Assembly (NCBI GenBank): GCA_963666995.1
Contig: OY762941.1
Location: 3,906,001-3,970,000 of the forward strand
Direction: 5' to 3'
Length of the DNA stretch: 64,000 nucleotides
From: Syntrophobacter sp963666995
GTDB lineage: Bacteria > Desulfobacterota > Syntrophobacteria > Syntrophobacterales > Syntrophobacteraceae
Below, piece after piece: positions 16,653 through 25,867 of the stretch. The position numbers and the translations under genes were made by a program. Each line of letters begins with the position of its first letter. The first letter of the stretch is position 1. Under the pieces are notes generated by a model. The model was not told where the DNA came from and did not search any database. It saw only the letters and a list, made by a program, of their open reading frames with translations.

Positions 16653-17825
16653 ATGAACTTCATTGACTTGAGCGCTCAACAAAGAAGAATTCGAACTCAG
16701 ATCGAGAACAGGGTCAGGGCCGTTCTCGATCATGGCCAATACATCATGGGGCCGGAGGTCGCTGAGCTTGAAACGAGGCTCGCCGATTACGCGGGAGCAA
16801 AACACGGGGTAAGCTGCTCATCGGGAACGGATGCGCTCGTGCTCGCTCTCATGGCCTATGGAATAGGACCGGGAGATGCGGTCGTTACGACACCCTTTAC
16901 TTTTACGGCAACAGCCGAATCGATAGCACTGCTCGGTGCAACGCCGGTTTTCGTGGATATCGACCCGGTCACATTCAATATGAATATGGACCATCTGGCC
17001 CCCTTGATCTCGGCCCTCAAAGGGTGTGAGACCGGCGGCGGCTACCCCTTGTCCCGGAGGGTTTCCCGGGAGACGCTGCGGCTTCGGGGAATCATGCCCG
17101 TCGACCTGTTCGGGCTTCCGGCCGATTATCGAAAGGTCGACGCGATCGCCGGGGATCATTCGCTTTTTGTGATCGAAGACGCAGCCCAGGCCTTCGGCGC
17201 CGAATACCTCGGCAGGAAGACGTGCGGCCTGGGTCATGCGGCGTGCACCTCCTTTTTCCCGGCCAAGCCGTTGGGCGCTTATGGGGACGGAGGCATGGCC
17301 TTTACGGACAATGACCATATCGCCCACCGAATGCGCTCTCTGCGGATTCACGGCCAGGGAGAGGACAAATATGAAAACCTCGAAATCGGGCTCTGCGCAA
17401 GGCTCGATACGATACAGGCTGCGGTGCTCCTGGCGAAGTTCGAAATCTTTCCGGAGGAGTTGCAGTTGAGGCAGCAGGTTGCGAACCGTTATTCGGAACT
17501 CCTCGGGCACGAATCGTCACCGGTTTGCGTTCCCGTCGCTCCCGAAGGCTGTTCTTCGGCATGGGCTCAGTACTCGGTCATGGCGAGGGAAGAGAAGAAC
17601 CGTCCGGGGCTTCTGGCAAAACTGAAAGAAACCGGGATCCCGACGGCAATCTACTACCCGAGGCCTCTCCACCTTCAGCCCGCCTATTCCTATCTCGGCT
17701 ACGAGGAAGGCGACTTTCCGGTGAGTGAATCCTGCGCAAAGCGCGTCTTCAGTCTGCCGATGCATCCGTATCTCCGGCCGGAAGAGCAGGAAAGAATCGC
17801 GGGAGCGATCCTCGCCGCGGGATGA
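16653..17825 (+). CDS. DegT/DnrJ/EryC1/StrS-family sugar aminotransferase
   Basis: 390 residues, PLP-dependent. The PLP lysine lies in TSFFPAKPLGAYGDGGM near residue 208; upstream are CSSGTDAL (phosphate-binding loop), DDIDPVTFN-like sequence near residue 108, and IEDAAQAFGAEY, whose Asp contacts the PLP ring. The closing region has QYSVMARE and IYYPRPLHLQPAY, as in WbpE/ArnB-like enzymes that aminate keto-sugar nucleotides for LPS, capsule or glycan precursors. GAGGG precedes the ATG at 16653. No other polysaccharide gene adjoins it except possibly the hexapeptide protein on the opposite strand, so the exact sugar cannot be inferred. Confidence 0.9.
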   Translation: MNFIDLSAQQRRIRTQIENRVRAVLDHGQYIMGPEVAELETRLADYAGAKHGVSCSSGTDALVLALMAYGIGPGDAVVTTPFTFTATAESIALLGATPVFVDIDPVTFNMNMDHLAPLISALKGCETGGGYPLSRRVSRETLRLRGIMPVDLFGLPADYRKVDAIAGDHSLFVIEDAAQAFGAEYLGRKTCGLGHAACTSFFPAKPLGAYGDGGMAFTDNDHIAHRMRSLRIHGQGEDKYENLEIGLCARLDTIQAAVLLAKFEIFPEELQLRQQVANRYSELLGHESSPVCVPVAPEGCSSAWAQYSVMAREEKNRPGLLAKLKETGIPTAIYYPRPLHLQPAYSYLGYEEGDFPVSESCAKRVFSLPMHPYLRPEEQERIAGAILAAG

Positions 17826-17903
17826 GCCGTCTTCTCAGCGTTTGAGGGGCACCGCTGGAAGGGGGGCCCAGTCCGCGAAACACCTGCCGACCGGGTGAGA
17901 GGA

Positions 17904-18713
17904 TCAACGGTCCGCAGGAATGGTGGTGTTGGGAGCATAATAACCGGGACGTACCGAAGTGACCGGAAGGACAAGGCAGTCTTTACCCAAAACCGTCCCG
18001 GGATTTGTCACCGCATTGCATCCTATCTGGACTCGGTCCCCAAGGATTGCCCCGAACTTGCGAAGGCCCGTGTCCAGGATTTCGCCATTCACCTTTACGC
18101 GCACGGTGCCTTCCTTGATTTTGAGGTTTGCCAGTTTCGTTCCGGCGCCCAGGTTGCTCGAACCCCCGAGAATACTGTCCCCGATATAGGCAAAATGCCC
18201 CGCTTTGGCCTCGTTCAGCATTACGCTTGCCTTCATTTCGGTGGTGTGGCCTACGATGCACCGGTCACCGATAATGCAGTTCCCCCTGATGTAGGCTCCC
18301 TGCCGAACTTCCGTGTGAGACCCGATAATGCAGGGCCCTTTGATGAGAGCGCCCGGTTCCACCACACAGCCCGGCCCGAGAAAGATCCGATCGTCCCATA
18401 GAACGCTTCCCGCACAGAGCAGGACGGCTTCCGAGGTCTCTTCATTCTCGATTCCTATGCGGAAGGTCTTCTTGGTGACGTCTCCTCCCAGGACCTGGAA
18501 GCCTCGGTGCCAGGCTTTCCCCTGCCAGAGCACAACCGCTTGAGGAAGCGGCTGGCGGAAACAGGCCAGTGAGCCCACGTTCTGTTTCGACTGTTGTTGC
18601 AGATAGGAAGAAATCTTGCCCAGGGCCTGCCACACGTGTGTGCAACCTGCAAAAAGATCTCGGTGTTCATAAGAAGAAAGATCGAAAAAAGCTTCCGCCT
18701 CAAGGGAATTCAT
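17904..18713 (-). CDS. Left-handed beta-helix (hexapeptide repeat) protein, GlmU-C-like
   Basis: 269 residues. From about residue 105 onward there are consecutive hexapeptide-type repeats (SVLWDDRIFLGPGCVVEPGA, YIRGNCIIGDRCIVG, IGDSILGGSSNLGAG, ILGDRVQIGCNAV, then GTVLGKDCLVLP), the left-handed parallel beta-helix of sugar-nucleotide acyltransferases and the GlmU C-terminal half. The N-terminal 100 residues are not a complete nucleotidyltransferase domain. GAGG lies 9 nt upstream of the ATG. It converges with the sugar aminotransferase gene, so a joint role in activated amino-sugars is possible, which is inference only. Confidence 0.75.
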   Translation of the reverse strand: MNSLEAEAFFDLSSYEHRDLFAGCTHVWQALGKISSYLQQQSKQNVGSLACFRQPLPQAVVLWQGKAWHRGFQVLGGDVTKKTFRIGIENEETSEAVLLCAGSVLWDDRIFLGPGCVVEPGALIKGPCIIGSHTEVRQGAYIRGNCIIGDRCIVGHTTEMKASVMLNEAKAGHFAYIGDSILGGSSNLGAGTKLANLKIKEGTVRVKVNGEILDTGLRKFGAILGDRVQIGCNAVTNPGTVLGKDCLVLPVTSVRPGYYAPNTTIPADR

Positions 18714-19143
18714 GACTATCCGCCTCTAGGGATAAGGATAATGGCTTCCAGGCTGCCGCCGCGGGCAGGCACGGTAACGCCCGTCCAGCGACATGCTCGA
18801 CTCGCCGACACTGTCGGCAGAAGCGGACCGGGTTGAGAAGTCAAGCTGCCGTTCGCGGTATCGGAACTTCATGGATAGCGCCTGATATCAAAGAGAAATC
18901 ATGCCTCAGATAGTTAAAATACCTTATTGCATGGGCCTCCGCAACCCGTTAGATCCGAAAGGCGCTCAAAGTCCCTCTCTTTCGGTGTGCAGGGTGCGGT
19001 ACCATCGGCTGAACCCCGATTTGAGCGATTTTCTCCCCATCTCTTTACCCATCTCTCCGGTCCAAACACCAGTCAGGGGAGGGGGGTGTTGGTTGGTGGC
19101 CTGTTGCCCAAAGGAAAAGTGTCTGCATTCCCACGTAGGAGGG
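18714..19143. other. Gene-free stretch preceding a repeat island
   Basis: No gene supported. From about 19065 it becomes G-rich and repetitive: a separate CTGTTGCCCAAA copy at 19101-19112 precedes the full element starting at 19144, suggesting nested or decayed repeat insertions. Confidence 0.4.
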
Positions 19144-19332
19144 GCTGTTGCCCAAAGGAAAAGCCGAGGCCGGACGAAATCACGATCCGTCATTTCGGCG
19201 CAGGCCGGAATCCAGACTCTTTGAAATTATTGGATAATTCCAATTAACAACACTGGACCCCGGCAATATCGCCGGGGTGACGTTGTCTGGACAAACGGCT
19301 CATTTTTCACTTCAATTCTGTTTGGGCAACAG
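19144..19332 (+). repeat. MITE-like element, copy C (internally deleted)
   Basis: It starts CTGTTGCCCAAA and ends TTTGGGCAACAG, perfect 12-bp terminal inverted repeats. The interior matches the elements at 62888-63168 and 47974-48256 (GCCGAGGCCGGACGAAATCA, TTGGATAATTCCA, and a CCCCGGC hairpin arm) but lacks about 90 bp from the centre. No coding capacity. Short length, inverted ends and several copies per 64 kb fit a miniature inverted-repeat element mobilised in trans. Confidence 0.7.
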
Positions 19333-19344
19333 GCCGTTGGCGGT

Positions 19345-19600
19345 CGGCCCGGACAACTTGTTGTCCGGGTCCGTAAGGACAAGACGGGCAGCCAACTCCG
19401 CTGCCGCTATCCTCCGAGCCTCCTCTTTCGCTGCGCGCACGGACAGCGAGCTGTCCGTGTCACCCGCTTCTCCCCCCTTGCCCGGGGATGGGGATCGGAG
19501 TTTGGCTCCTCGCCCTTGAGGGGGTGGCGTGAGAGGCGGGGTGGGGGTGCGAATCACAGAGGATATTCCGTCCTCGGCGGAATCCCCCGCGGGATCGCTC
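19345..19600. repeat. REP-like palindrome plus G-rich repeat
   Basis: CCGGACAACTTGTTGTCCGG (8-bp arms) at about 19349-19368 is followed by a GGTCCGTAAGGACAAGA segment and later by GGCGGGGTGGGGGTG, near 19535. The same order (MITE-like element, palindrome, GGCGGGGTGGGGGTG) is seen at 47974-48540, so this is a composite repeat. No gene is supported up to the XRE gene at 19907. Confidence 0.6.
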
Positions 19601-19906
19601 AGCTCAGAATGGATAAAGGACAGGCTTGCCTTTTCCGCGCGGTCCCCGGCTTCAAAAATGCAACTGCTTGAATTCCGTGTTATTGGCGGCGAGGCTCGGT
19701 CAGATCGCAAACGGGCAACAATGAATCCGGATCGATATTGAAATTCTGGAAAAACTATTATATGAAATCAGACCGGGGATGCTCTATGCAGGGCGGTGCC
19801 GGCGTGCAGAATCCCCTTCCTGAGCGGGATACTGAACGTTCTTTCAGAGTTTCTTTGGAAAGAGAAGCGATTGTCAACTTCGACTCAGACGATTTGAGCG
19901 CCCTAT

Positions 19907-20263
19907 ATGAAAACATATGTAAAAATTGGCAGAAAGCTTCAGGAAGCACGGGAAGAGGCTGGTCTGAGTCAGGAAGAACTGGCGAAGCAAATCGGCTGCA
20001 CGCAGGCATCTCTGTCAAATTACGAACGGGGGAGACGGCGCCTCTACCTCGCGGATCTCCAGCGTATCGGTCAACTTCTCGGGAAACAGCTCACTTATTT
20101 CCTTGACGAAACTGAAGAGGAGGAAACCATCGATGACAGTCTAAGCGGAGTCTTAAAGGAACCCTATGTGCACGAAATACTCATTGCGATCCGGGGACTC
20201 AAACTGCCTCAGAGGAAATCCGTTCTCGACTACATACTTTGGCAGAGAAGTGGAGGAAAGTAG
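19907..20263 (+). CDS. XRE-family helix-turn-helix regulator
   Basis: 118 residues. An N-terminal HTH_3 domain occupies about residues 8-62 (KLQEAREEAGLSQEELAKQI, then CTQASLSNYERGRRRLYLAD), with all the usual positions filled. The C-terminal part is acidic then helical (ETEEEETIDDSL, VLDYILWQ) and may mediate dimerisation. The acyl-CoA dehydrogenase start lies only 3 nt after its stop, so the two are almost surely cotranscribed. It is therefore a candidate regulator of the acyl-CoA dehydrogenase and perhaps the CoA-transferase/Hdr locus downstream. Effector unknown. Confidence 0.85.
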   Translation: MKTYVKIGRKLQEAREEAGLSQEELAKQIGCTQASLSNYERGRRRLYLADLQRIGQLLGKQLTYFLDETEEEETIDDSLSGVLKEPYVHEILIAIRGLKLPQRKSVLDYILWQRSGGK

Positions 20264-20265
20264 CC

Positions 20266-21408
20266 TTGATTGGTTTTGAGCTTTCCGTTCAACAGAAGAG
20301 ACTCGAGGTAAGATTTCGTCGCCTTGCAAGAAAAAGAATACAACCCCTCTCACTCGTAATCGACGCCGGGAAACCGGGGCCCGTCGATCCGGGTTACCTT
20401 GAAATCATAGCGTCCGAGAATCTGAATTCGTTTTTCATCCCGAAACAGTACGGCGGACGTCCGCTGGACTTCCTGACACTGTCTCTGATAACCGAAGAAA
20501 TCGGTTACGGCTGTGCCGGATTGGCCAGCACATACGCGGCAACGCTGCACGCCGCGTCGGCTCTCCTCATTTGTGGGTCTCACGATCAAAAAGCGACCTA
20601 TCTCCCGCGTCTTCTGGGACCTGAAGGTCGAATAGCCGGTTGCTGTATTACGGAAGAAAAGGGCGGCGCCGACACGTCATTCTTCTCTACCACGGCCCAT
20701 CCGGATGGGGACCGCTACATCATAAATGGAGCGAAGGGCCCGATTATCGGTGCGGGAACCGCCTCCTTTTACGTCGTGTGGGCAAGTACCGATGCAGCCA
20801 GGGGCCGGGCCGGGATCAATGCATTTGTCATTCCGGCAGAAACTCCGGGCATAACCATCGGCCCTTATCATGACAAACCGGGTCTTCGTAGTGCGCCGAC
20901 GGCTACGGTTTTTTTCAATGATGTTGTCGTTCCCAGCTCGAACCTCATCGGCTTTCCCTGCAGTGGGTATCATCTTCTCATGCAAACCCTGGACTGGGGG
21001 AGGGCTTTCTTCGGGGCCATCTGCGTGGGGCTGGCGCGGGCCGCACATGATGAGGCCATCAGGTTTGCCAAAGAGCGCGTGATCTCGCATCGCCCCATCA
21101 TTGAAAATCAGGGCATAAGTTTCGCTCTGGCCGAACACGACGCGCATATTTGCGCAGCCCGTCTGCTCACATGGAGGGCCTGCCGAATGATGGATCTGAA
21201 CCTGCATTACACGAAGGAAGCGTCCATGGCCAAACTCTTCGCCGCAGAAACCGCGGCGGAAATAACCAGCGAAGGGATGCTCCTTCTGGGGCAGAGAGGC
21301 TATACGGGTCCCACGCTCATGGCGAAGTTCCAGCGGGACGCCAATGCACTCCGGATATTGGAGGGAACCGGTCACATCCAGAAGATGATCATTGCCAGCC
21401 AGCTCTAA
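20266..21408 (+). CDS. Acyl-CoA dehydrogenase family flavoprotein
   Basis: 380 residues from a TTG start at 20266, chosen because GGAGG sits 9 nt upstream, inside the end of the XRE gene. It has the ACAD three-part layout: N-terminal helices, a middle beta domain with CCITEEKGGADTS (FAD/substrate contacts), and a C-terminal helical domain. The LEGTGHIQ motif near the C-terminus supplies the Glu that is the catalytic base in medium-chain acyl-CoA dehydrogenases (YEGT in those). RGYTGPTLMAKFQRDANALRI matches the usual region before it. It should oxidise an acyl-CoA to the enoyl-CoA. No etfAB or hydratase lies beside it; the Hdr-like genes downstream could accept its electrons, which is inference. 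Confidence 0.9.
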   Translation: MIGFELSVQQKRLEVRFRRLARKRIQPLSLVIDAGKPGPVDPGYLEIIASENLNSFFIPKQYGGRPLDFLTLSLITEEIGYGCAGLASTYAATLHAASALLICGSHDQKATYLPRLLGPEGRIAGCCITEEKGGADTSFFSTTAHPDGDRYIINGAKGPIIGAGTASFYVVWASTDAARGRAGINAFVIPAETPGITIGPYHDKPGLRSAPTATVFFNDVVVPSSNLIGFPCSGYHLLMQTLDWGRAFFGAICVGLARAAHDEAIRFAKERVISHRPIIENQGISFALAEHDAHICAARLLTWRACRMMDLNLHYTKEASMAKLFAAETAAEITSEGMLLLGQRGYTGPTLMAKFQRDANALRILEGTGHIQKMIIASQL

Positions 21409-21884
21409 ATTGCTTTCCCCGCCTATTTGATCCAAAAAAGGTTTTGCCCGTCAGCAACCTTATTCCGGGCCGTCATGCTGCTTCACCCCACGCCGGCGGC
21501 CCCGCCTTATCCCGTAGCGGTATTCCTCGCTTTTCATCGGACTCCGCCTCACACGGTCTTTCCCGCTCTCCTCTCTCTTCCCTTTACTTCGAGCCATGCA
21601 CCTTTCGATTGCCATGGACCTCACGCCTTCCAGCGCGAGGTCCGCAATCTCCTTCACCCTTGTTTCATTTCCCTTTAAGAGGCTGCCGGCGCCCCGTTGG
21701 TTGCGCTGGATAGATTGGCCTGGAAGCAGTTTTTTGGGGAGTTTTAGCATTGACAGCGATTATTACAAAGTGTTATATGGAGTCCATCATTTTGTTATAG
21801 GGCGATGGTCCATTTCCCACAGTGCGAGACAGGATGGGGGGATGAAAGCGCCGAGCTTCATAATCTACAGAAGGAGGAACTGAA
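21409..21884. other. Intergenic region before the CoA-transferase genes
   Basis: About 475 bp with no supported gene. The last 150 bp are AT-richer and probably contain the promoter of the CoA-transferase gene at 21885. I see no repeat or RNA element. Confidence 0.4.
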
Positions 21885-22877
21885 ATGCCGAACAAACTCA
21901 TTGGACTAAGCGACGCCGTTTCCAAGTACACACGCGATGGGATGCTTTATTCCAGCGGCGGCGGCCTGCCGGTTGGCTCCGACACGATTGCGTTTGGGTT
22001 GGAGATGGCCCGGCAGGGACGCAAGAACATCCATTACCTCGCGCATTGCTGCAGCCAGCAGGTAAACCTGTTCTGCGCGGCCGGGGTCTGTAACAAGGTT
22101 GAGGGTGGTTTTTCAGGACTCGAGGTATACGGCTTTGCCAACGGGGTAAGGCGCGCCGTCGAAGCCGGCAAGGTGCTCTGGGAGGATTGGTCCAATCTTT
22201 CAATGCCTCTGCGTTTCCTGGGAGCGGCCCTGGGATGGCCCTTCGTCCCCACGACGGTAAATGTTGGAAGCGATCTGCAGACCCGCAGTTCCTTCAAGCC
22301 CAGTGAATACCCGTGCTGTTCCAAGATCCCGGAGGTTGCCGACCCGTTCACGGGGAAGACTTTCGGTGTTCTGCCGGTAGCCAGGCCGGAGGTTGCCTCC
22401 ATCCACGTGACCATGGCCGATGTGCTGGGGAACGCCATTGTTCTGGGTACGGAATGGAGCCGGTATGAACTCGCTCGTGCAGCCGACAAGGTCGTGTTGC
22501 AGGCCGACTTCATTGTCGATACCGACTGCATGCGGCAGTACCCGAACCTGGTGAGAATCCCGGACCTCCTGGTCGAGGCGGTCATTCCGTGGCAGCTCGG
22601 TGCCTGGCCCCAATGCTCCGTGGGAATCTACGACAGCGACCAGGAAAACATGGTGGCAATGAACAAGCTGCTGGGGACGGACGAAGGGACCGAGGAGTAC
22701 AAGAAAAAATACATCGAGAGCTGGCACACCCATGAAGAATTCCTGGCTCTCATCGGAAAAGAGAAAATAGACAAATTGATGAACAATGCCACGACCCACC
22801 TGATGGATCCTTACCGCAAGTGGATCAAGAGTGACCAGGAAATCAAAGCCCTGATGAAAGAATCGAAATTCGCCTAA
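21885..22877 (+). CDS. CoA-transferase subunit A (glutaconate CoA-transferase-like)
   Basis: 330 residues, class I CoA-transferase alpha subunit. Marks are the glycine-rich SSGGGLPVGSD near the N-terminus, GWPFVPT near residue 120, VASIHVTMADVLGNA near residue 170, and a C-terminal segment seen in GctA-type proteins. With subunit B (22891) it should move CoA from an acyl-CoA donor to a free acid. An excellent GGAGG lies 7 nt upstream. Subunit B follows after 13 bp with its own strong RBS. The acid is unknown; glutaconate itself is only the family name. It begins a transport-and-activation cluster. Confidence 0.88.
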   Translation: MPNKLIGLSDAVSKYTRDGMLYSSGGGLPVGSDTIAFGLEMARQGRKNIHYLAHCCSQQVNLFCAAGVCNKVEGGFSGLEVYGFANGVRRAVEAGKVLWEDWSNLSMPLRFLGAALGWPFVPTTVNVGSDLQTRSSFKPSEYPCCSKIPEVADPFTGKTFGVLPVARPEVASIHVTMADVLGNAIVLGTEWSRYELARAADKVVLQADFIVDTDCMRQYPNLVRIPDLLVEAVIPWQLGAWPQCSVGIYDSDQENMVAMNKLLGTDEGTEEYKKKYIESWHTHEEFLALIGKEKIDKLMNNATTHLMDPYRKWIKSDQEIKALMKESKFA

Positions 22878-22890
22878 AGGAGGTGATCAC

Positions 22891-23673
22891 ATGGAATTCA
22901 CAAGACAAGAGATGATGGCGATCGCGACGGGGCGTGAAATCCGTGACGGTGATCTGTGCATCTTCGGTGTGGGTCTCAGTATGTTGGCCGGTTACTTTGC
23001 CCTCGCATACCATGCACCCAACGCAATATCGATGACCGAAGGGGGGGTTTACGGCGCGACTCCCGTGGGCGGGCTGCCCTGGGGGATCGAGGACAACCGG
23101 ATATCGGCAAACGCCACTTCTTTTACCAATGCCATCGATGCACTGGGCTTCCTGGTGGCTTCCGGAAAATGCGATCTTGGGATTATCGGTGCGGCCCAGG
23201 TGGACAAATTCGGCAATGTGAACACCACGGGTTTCTGGGCTGACCCGGCAAGCCCCAACTTCGGGCCTCCCAAGACCCGGTTGAACGGCAGTGGAGGGGC
23301 CAACGACATCGCCTGCGGCTGCAAGCGGGTCGTCATCATGATGGCGCACGACCAGAAGAGATTCGCCGAAAAAATCGATTATATTACAACCCCCGGCTTC
23401 CTGAACGGCGGCAACGATCGGGATAAATACAATTTTATCGGCGGCGGTCCGGTCGGCATCGTCACCACCCTGGGAATCCTGCGGCCCGATCCGGTGACCA
23501 AGGAATTCTACCTCGAGTCCTATTACCCCTTCTCCAGCGTAGAGGAAATCAAAGCCAATACTGCCTGGGATCTGAAAATTTCGCCCAATGTCACGGTTAC
23601 TCCTGAACCTACGGCTGAAGAGCTGAAGGTACTGCGAACCGTCGACGTTACCGGTATGCTGAAGAAGAAATAG
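22891..23673 (+). CDS. CoA-transferase subunit B (glutaconate CoA-transferase-like)
   Basis: 260 residues. The catalytic Glu expected in class I CoA-transferase beta subunits is in SMTEGGVYGATP, near residue 50. DLGIIGAAQVDKFGNVNTTG and LNGSGGANDIACG are family hallmarks. AAAGGAGGTGATC stands just before the ATG, a near-perfect Shine-Dalgarno. It is paired with subunit A at 21885; a stem-loop follows at 23681. This pair keeps the active-site Glu, unlike the second B subunit at 30359. Confidence 0.9.
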   Translation: MEFTRQEMMAIATGREIRDGDLCIFGVGLSMLAGYFALAYHAPNAISMTEGGVYGATPVGGLPWGIEDNRISANATSFTNAIDALGFLVASGKCDLGIIGAAQVDKFGNVNTTGFWADPASPNFGPPKTRLNGSGGANDIACGCKRVVIMMAHDQKRFAEKIDYITTPGFLNGGNDRDKYNFIGGGPVGIVTTLGILRPDPVTKEFYLESYYPFSSVEEIKANTAWDLKISPNVTVTPEPTAEELKVLRTVDVTGMLKKK

Positions 23674-23680
23674 GATTCGG

Positions 23681-23709
23681 CCGGACGCCTTCCCTGCGGA
23701 GGCGTCCGG
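23681..23709 (+). terminator. Possible terminator or processing hairpin after the CoA-transferase genes
   Basis: A 10-bp perfect stem, CCGGACGCCT / AGGCGTCCGG, closes a 9-nt loop starting 8 nt after the stop codon. Only a short TAATTT follows, so termination may be partial, leaving some read-through to the MFS gene. Confidence 0.55.
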
Positions 23710-23790
23710 TAATTTCCGGATGGGGCTTGACTGAATCGTTTCCGAATCAAAGGCTGCCTAATTCAAACACTAAAGAAGGGATGTCGACTC

Positions 23791-25104
23791 ATGGGAACTG
23801 CATTGCCTATCGACAGGGTATTAGACAGTGACCTGGTTCGCAAGATGCAGAAATACCGGATTTGGATATTCGTTGCAATTTCTGCAGCTTACCTGGTCTC
23901 GTATTTCCACAGAGCGGCTCCGGCAGTTGTGGGACCTGAGATCATTAAAGATCTCGGGATTCAACCGGCGGCTCTCGGATTCATGGGTTCCATGTACTTC
24001 TGGGCTTACGCGGTCGCGATGTTGCCTGCCGGCGTCCTCGCGGACACCTGGGGATCGCGGAAGACCATGTCGGTGTTTATCCTCGTTGCCGCCATCGGCG
24101 GATTTATTTTCGGGTTGGCCCCGGGCGTCGATCTCCTGGCGGCTGGCAGGTTTCTGGTCGGTTTCGGTGTGGGTTTCATCTACGTGCCTGCCGTGAGGGT
24201 CCTGGCCGACTGGTACAAGCCCGATGAGCTTGCCACATACAGCGGCGTTCTGCTGGCTGTGGGGAATATCAGTGCATTGATTTCGGCTGCGCCGCTTGTA
24301 GCCCTGATGGGCCTTATCGGCTGGCGGAACTCCTTCCATGTGGTTGGAGCGTTCACCGTGCTGGCCGCTATTTTTACCTACCTCGTGGTCCGCAACAAAC
24401 CGACTGAACTCGGCTTCCCCACACCGCGCGATCTCATGGGGCTGGCTCCCGCGCCTGCCGCACCCAGGGTCAGCCTGGGAGCTGCCCTGAAGGCCGTTTT
24501 TACTAATCCTCAATTCTACCTGCTCGGCCTGCTGCTTTTTTCGTATTATGGGACATTCATGGGCGTCGGGTCGCTTTGGGCCGGTCCTTATCTGCAGAAT
24601 GTTTACGGACTGAGCAAACAGGCTGCAGGCAACATCATCATGATGTTTCCCCTGGGCATGGTTTTCGGCTGCCCCCTGTCAGGATATCTTTCCGACAAGA
24701 TTTTGAAATCCAGGAAGAAGGTGCTGCTGTGGGGTTGCATTTTGCACGCCCTGGCATACATCCCGCTGGTGTTCTTCACCGATAAGATGTCGGTTACATT
24801 CCTCTATGTCCTCTTCTTCTATTACGGCTTGTCCGGCGGCGCGTTCGTGTCCTGTTTTGCCTGTGCGAAGGAGACGTGCGAACCGAGGTTCGCGGGTACG
24901 GCTGTCGGCTCCATCAATATCTTTATCTTCGTCGGCGGAGCGTTTTATCAGCAGATTATGGGTATCGTCATCGGAAGGTATCCGGCTGTGAAAGCGGGAG
25001 TGTATCCGCTTGCGGCGTATGAGGCGGCCTTCTGGGTTCCCTTTATCGGTCTGATCGTCGGCGCGATCCTGTATGCGTTCTTCCGGGAGCGGCCGATCAC
25101 CTGA
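23791..25104 (+). CDS. Major facilitator superfamily transporter
   Basis: 437 residues with about twelve predicted membrane helices in two six-helix halves. The loop between helices 2 and 3 carries LADTWGSRKTMS, the MFS signature A region (G-x-L-a-D-r-x-G-r-k type), and AGRFLVGFGVGFIYVPAVRV fits helix 4. It is probably an organic anion or proton symporter in the inner membrane. Placed between CoA-transferase and Hdr-like genes on the same strand, it likely imports the acid that the CoA-transferase activates. Substrate not determinable from sequence. AAGGGATG lies upstream of the ATG at 23791. Confidence 0.88.
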   Translation: MGTALPIDRVLDSDLVRKMQKYRIWIFVAISAAYLVSYFHRAAPAVVGPEIIKDLGIQPAALGFMGSMYFWAYAVAMLPAGVLADTWGSRKTMSVFILVAAIGGFIFGLAPGVDLLAAGRFLVGFGVGFIYVPAVRVLADWYKPDELATYSGVLLAVGNISALISAAPLVALMGLIGWRNSFHVVGAFTVLAAIFTYLVVRNKPTELGFPTPRDLMGLAPAPAAPRVSLGAALKAVFTNPQFYLLGLLLFSYYGTFMGVGSLWAGPYLQNVYGLSKQAAGNIIMMFPLGMVFGCPLSGYLSDKILKSRKKVLLWGCILHALAYIPLVFFTDKMSVTFLYVLFFYYGLSGGAFVSCFACAKETCEPRFAGTAVGSINIFIFVGGAFYQQIMGIVIGRYPAVKAGVYPLAAYEAAFWVPFIGLIVGAILYAFFRERPIT

Positions 25105-25255
25105 TGAGATGCGGGGGCGGGTGAGGGGGTTGCCGGCTGCAGGCGAACCCGATCGCTCCCCGCGGACTCATCACAGTGGCTGAGGTGCGAAGCTTTCTTC
25201 GAGGGGATCCTGCGAAAGCACGCAGGGGATATTAGAAAAGGGAAATATCAAATCG

Positions 25256-25867
25256 ATGCCCAGAGAACAAGACAAAGACCGGATTGAGAATCTTCTCGCG
25301 AAAGTGGATGTCTACAACCTGGTGGAGAATCTTGAAAGCTGCCTCCAGTGCGGCAAGTGCGCGGGTGTGTGCCCCGTCGCCAATATCTCGCCGTCTTATA
25401 ATCCCCGCCAGATCATCAACGACATGTTGAGCGGCAGGCTGGAGCGGTGGTTGAAGAGCGAGGAAATCTGGCGCTGCTTCTGGTGTGCCAACTGCTACAC
25501 CATGTGCCCCGTAGATATTCCCTTTCCCATGTTGATGATGCAGATTCGTTACTATGCCATTGAACGCGGATATGGCCTGAAATATTTCCTCCCCTTCAAA
25601 CGTTTCGCCGTGAAGGCGAGGGAAGAGGGTCTCACCTTTGTCCCAACCAGCGCAAAGAACCGGGCGAGGATCAGGAAGATTCGAGAAGGAATCGGCCTGG
25701 TCCCCTGGCCGGACGTTTCCGAAAAAGCCCGTGAAGACTACAAGGCGCTTTTTGACATGACCGGTGCAACGGCTTTTCTGGAAGGAATCAAGGGAGAAAA
25801 TGAAAAGCCCGTGCATTTAACGTACATGGAAGGAAGGATCACGAGTGCAACAAGAAAGGATGATTAA
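25256..25867 (+). CDS. HdrC-like 4Fe-4S ferredoxin protein (first copy)
   Basis: 203 residues. Two [4Fe-4S] sites: CLQCGKCAGVCP near residue 31, and CFWCANCYTMCP near residue 77, the spacing of heterodisulfide reductase subunit C. The remainder is a helical C-terminal region without membrane spans. It overlaps the HdrB-like gene by 23 bp, implying translational coupling and a complex with it. In methanogens HdrC passes electrons between the flavin subunit HdrA and the catalytic subunit HdrB; here the electron partner is unknown. Start ATG at 25256 with a weak GGGAAAT upstream. Confidence 0.9.
   Translation: MPREQDKDRIENLLAKVDVYNLVENLESCLQCGKCAGVCPVANISPSYNPRQIINDMLSGRLERWLKSEEIWRCFWCANCYTMCPVDIPFPMLMMQIRYYAIERGYGLKYFLPFKRFAVKAREEGLTFVPTSAKNRARIRKIREGIGLVPWPDVSEKAREDYKALFDMTGATAFLEGIKGENEKPVHLTYMEGRITSATRKDD

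Noticed and set aside
18714..19906. Possible CRISPR array or genes in the repeat-rich gap
   Set aside because: Repeats are inverted and mixed in length, without regular spacers; open frames here run through repeats and lack start signals.
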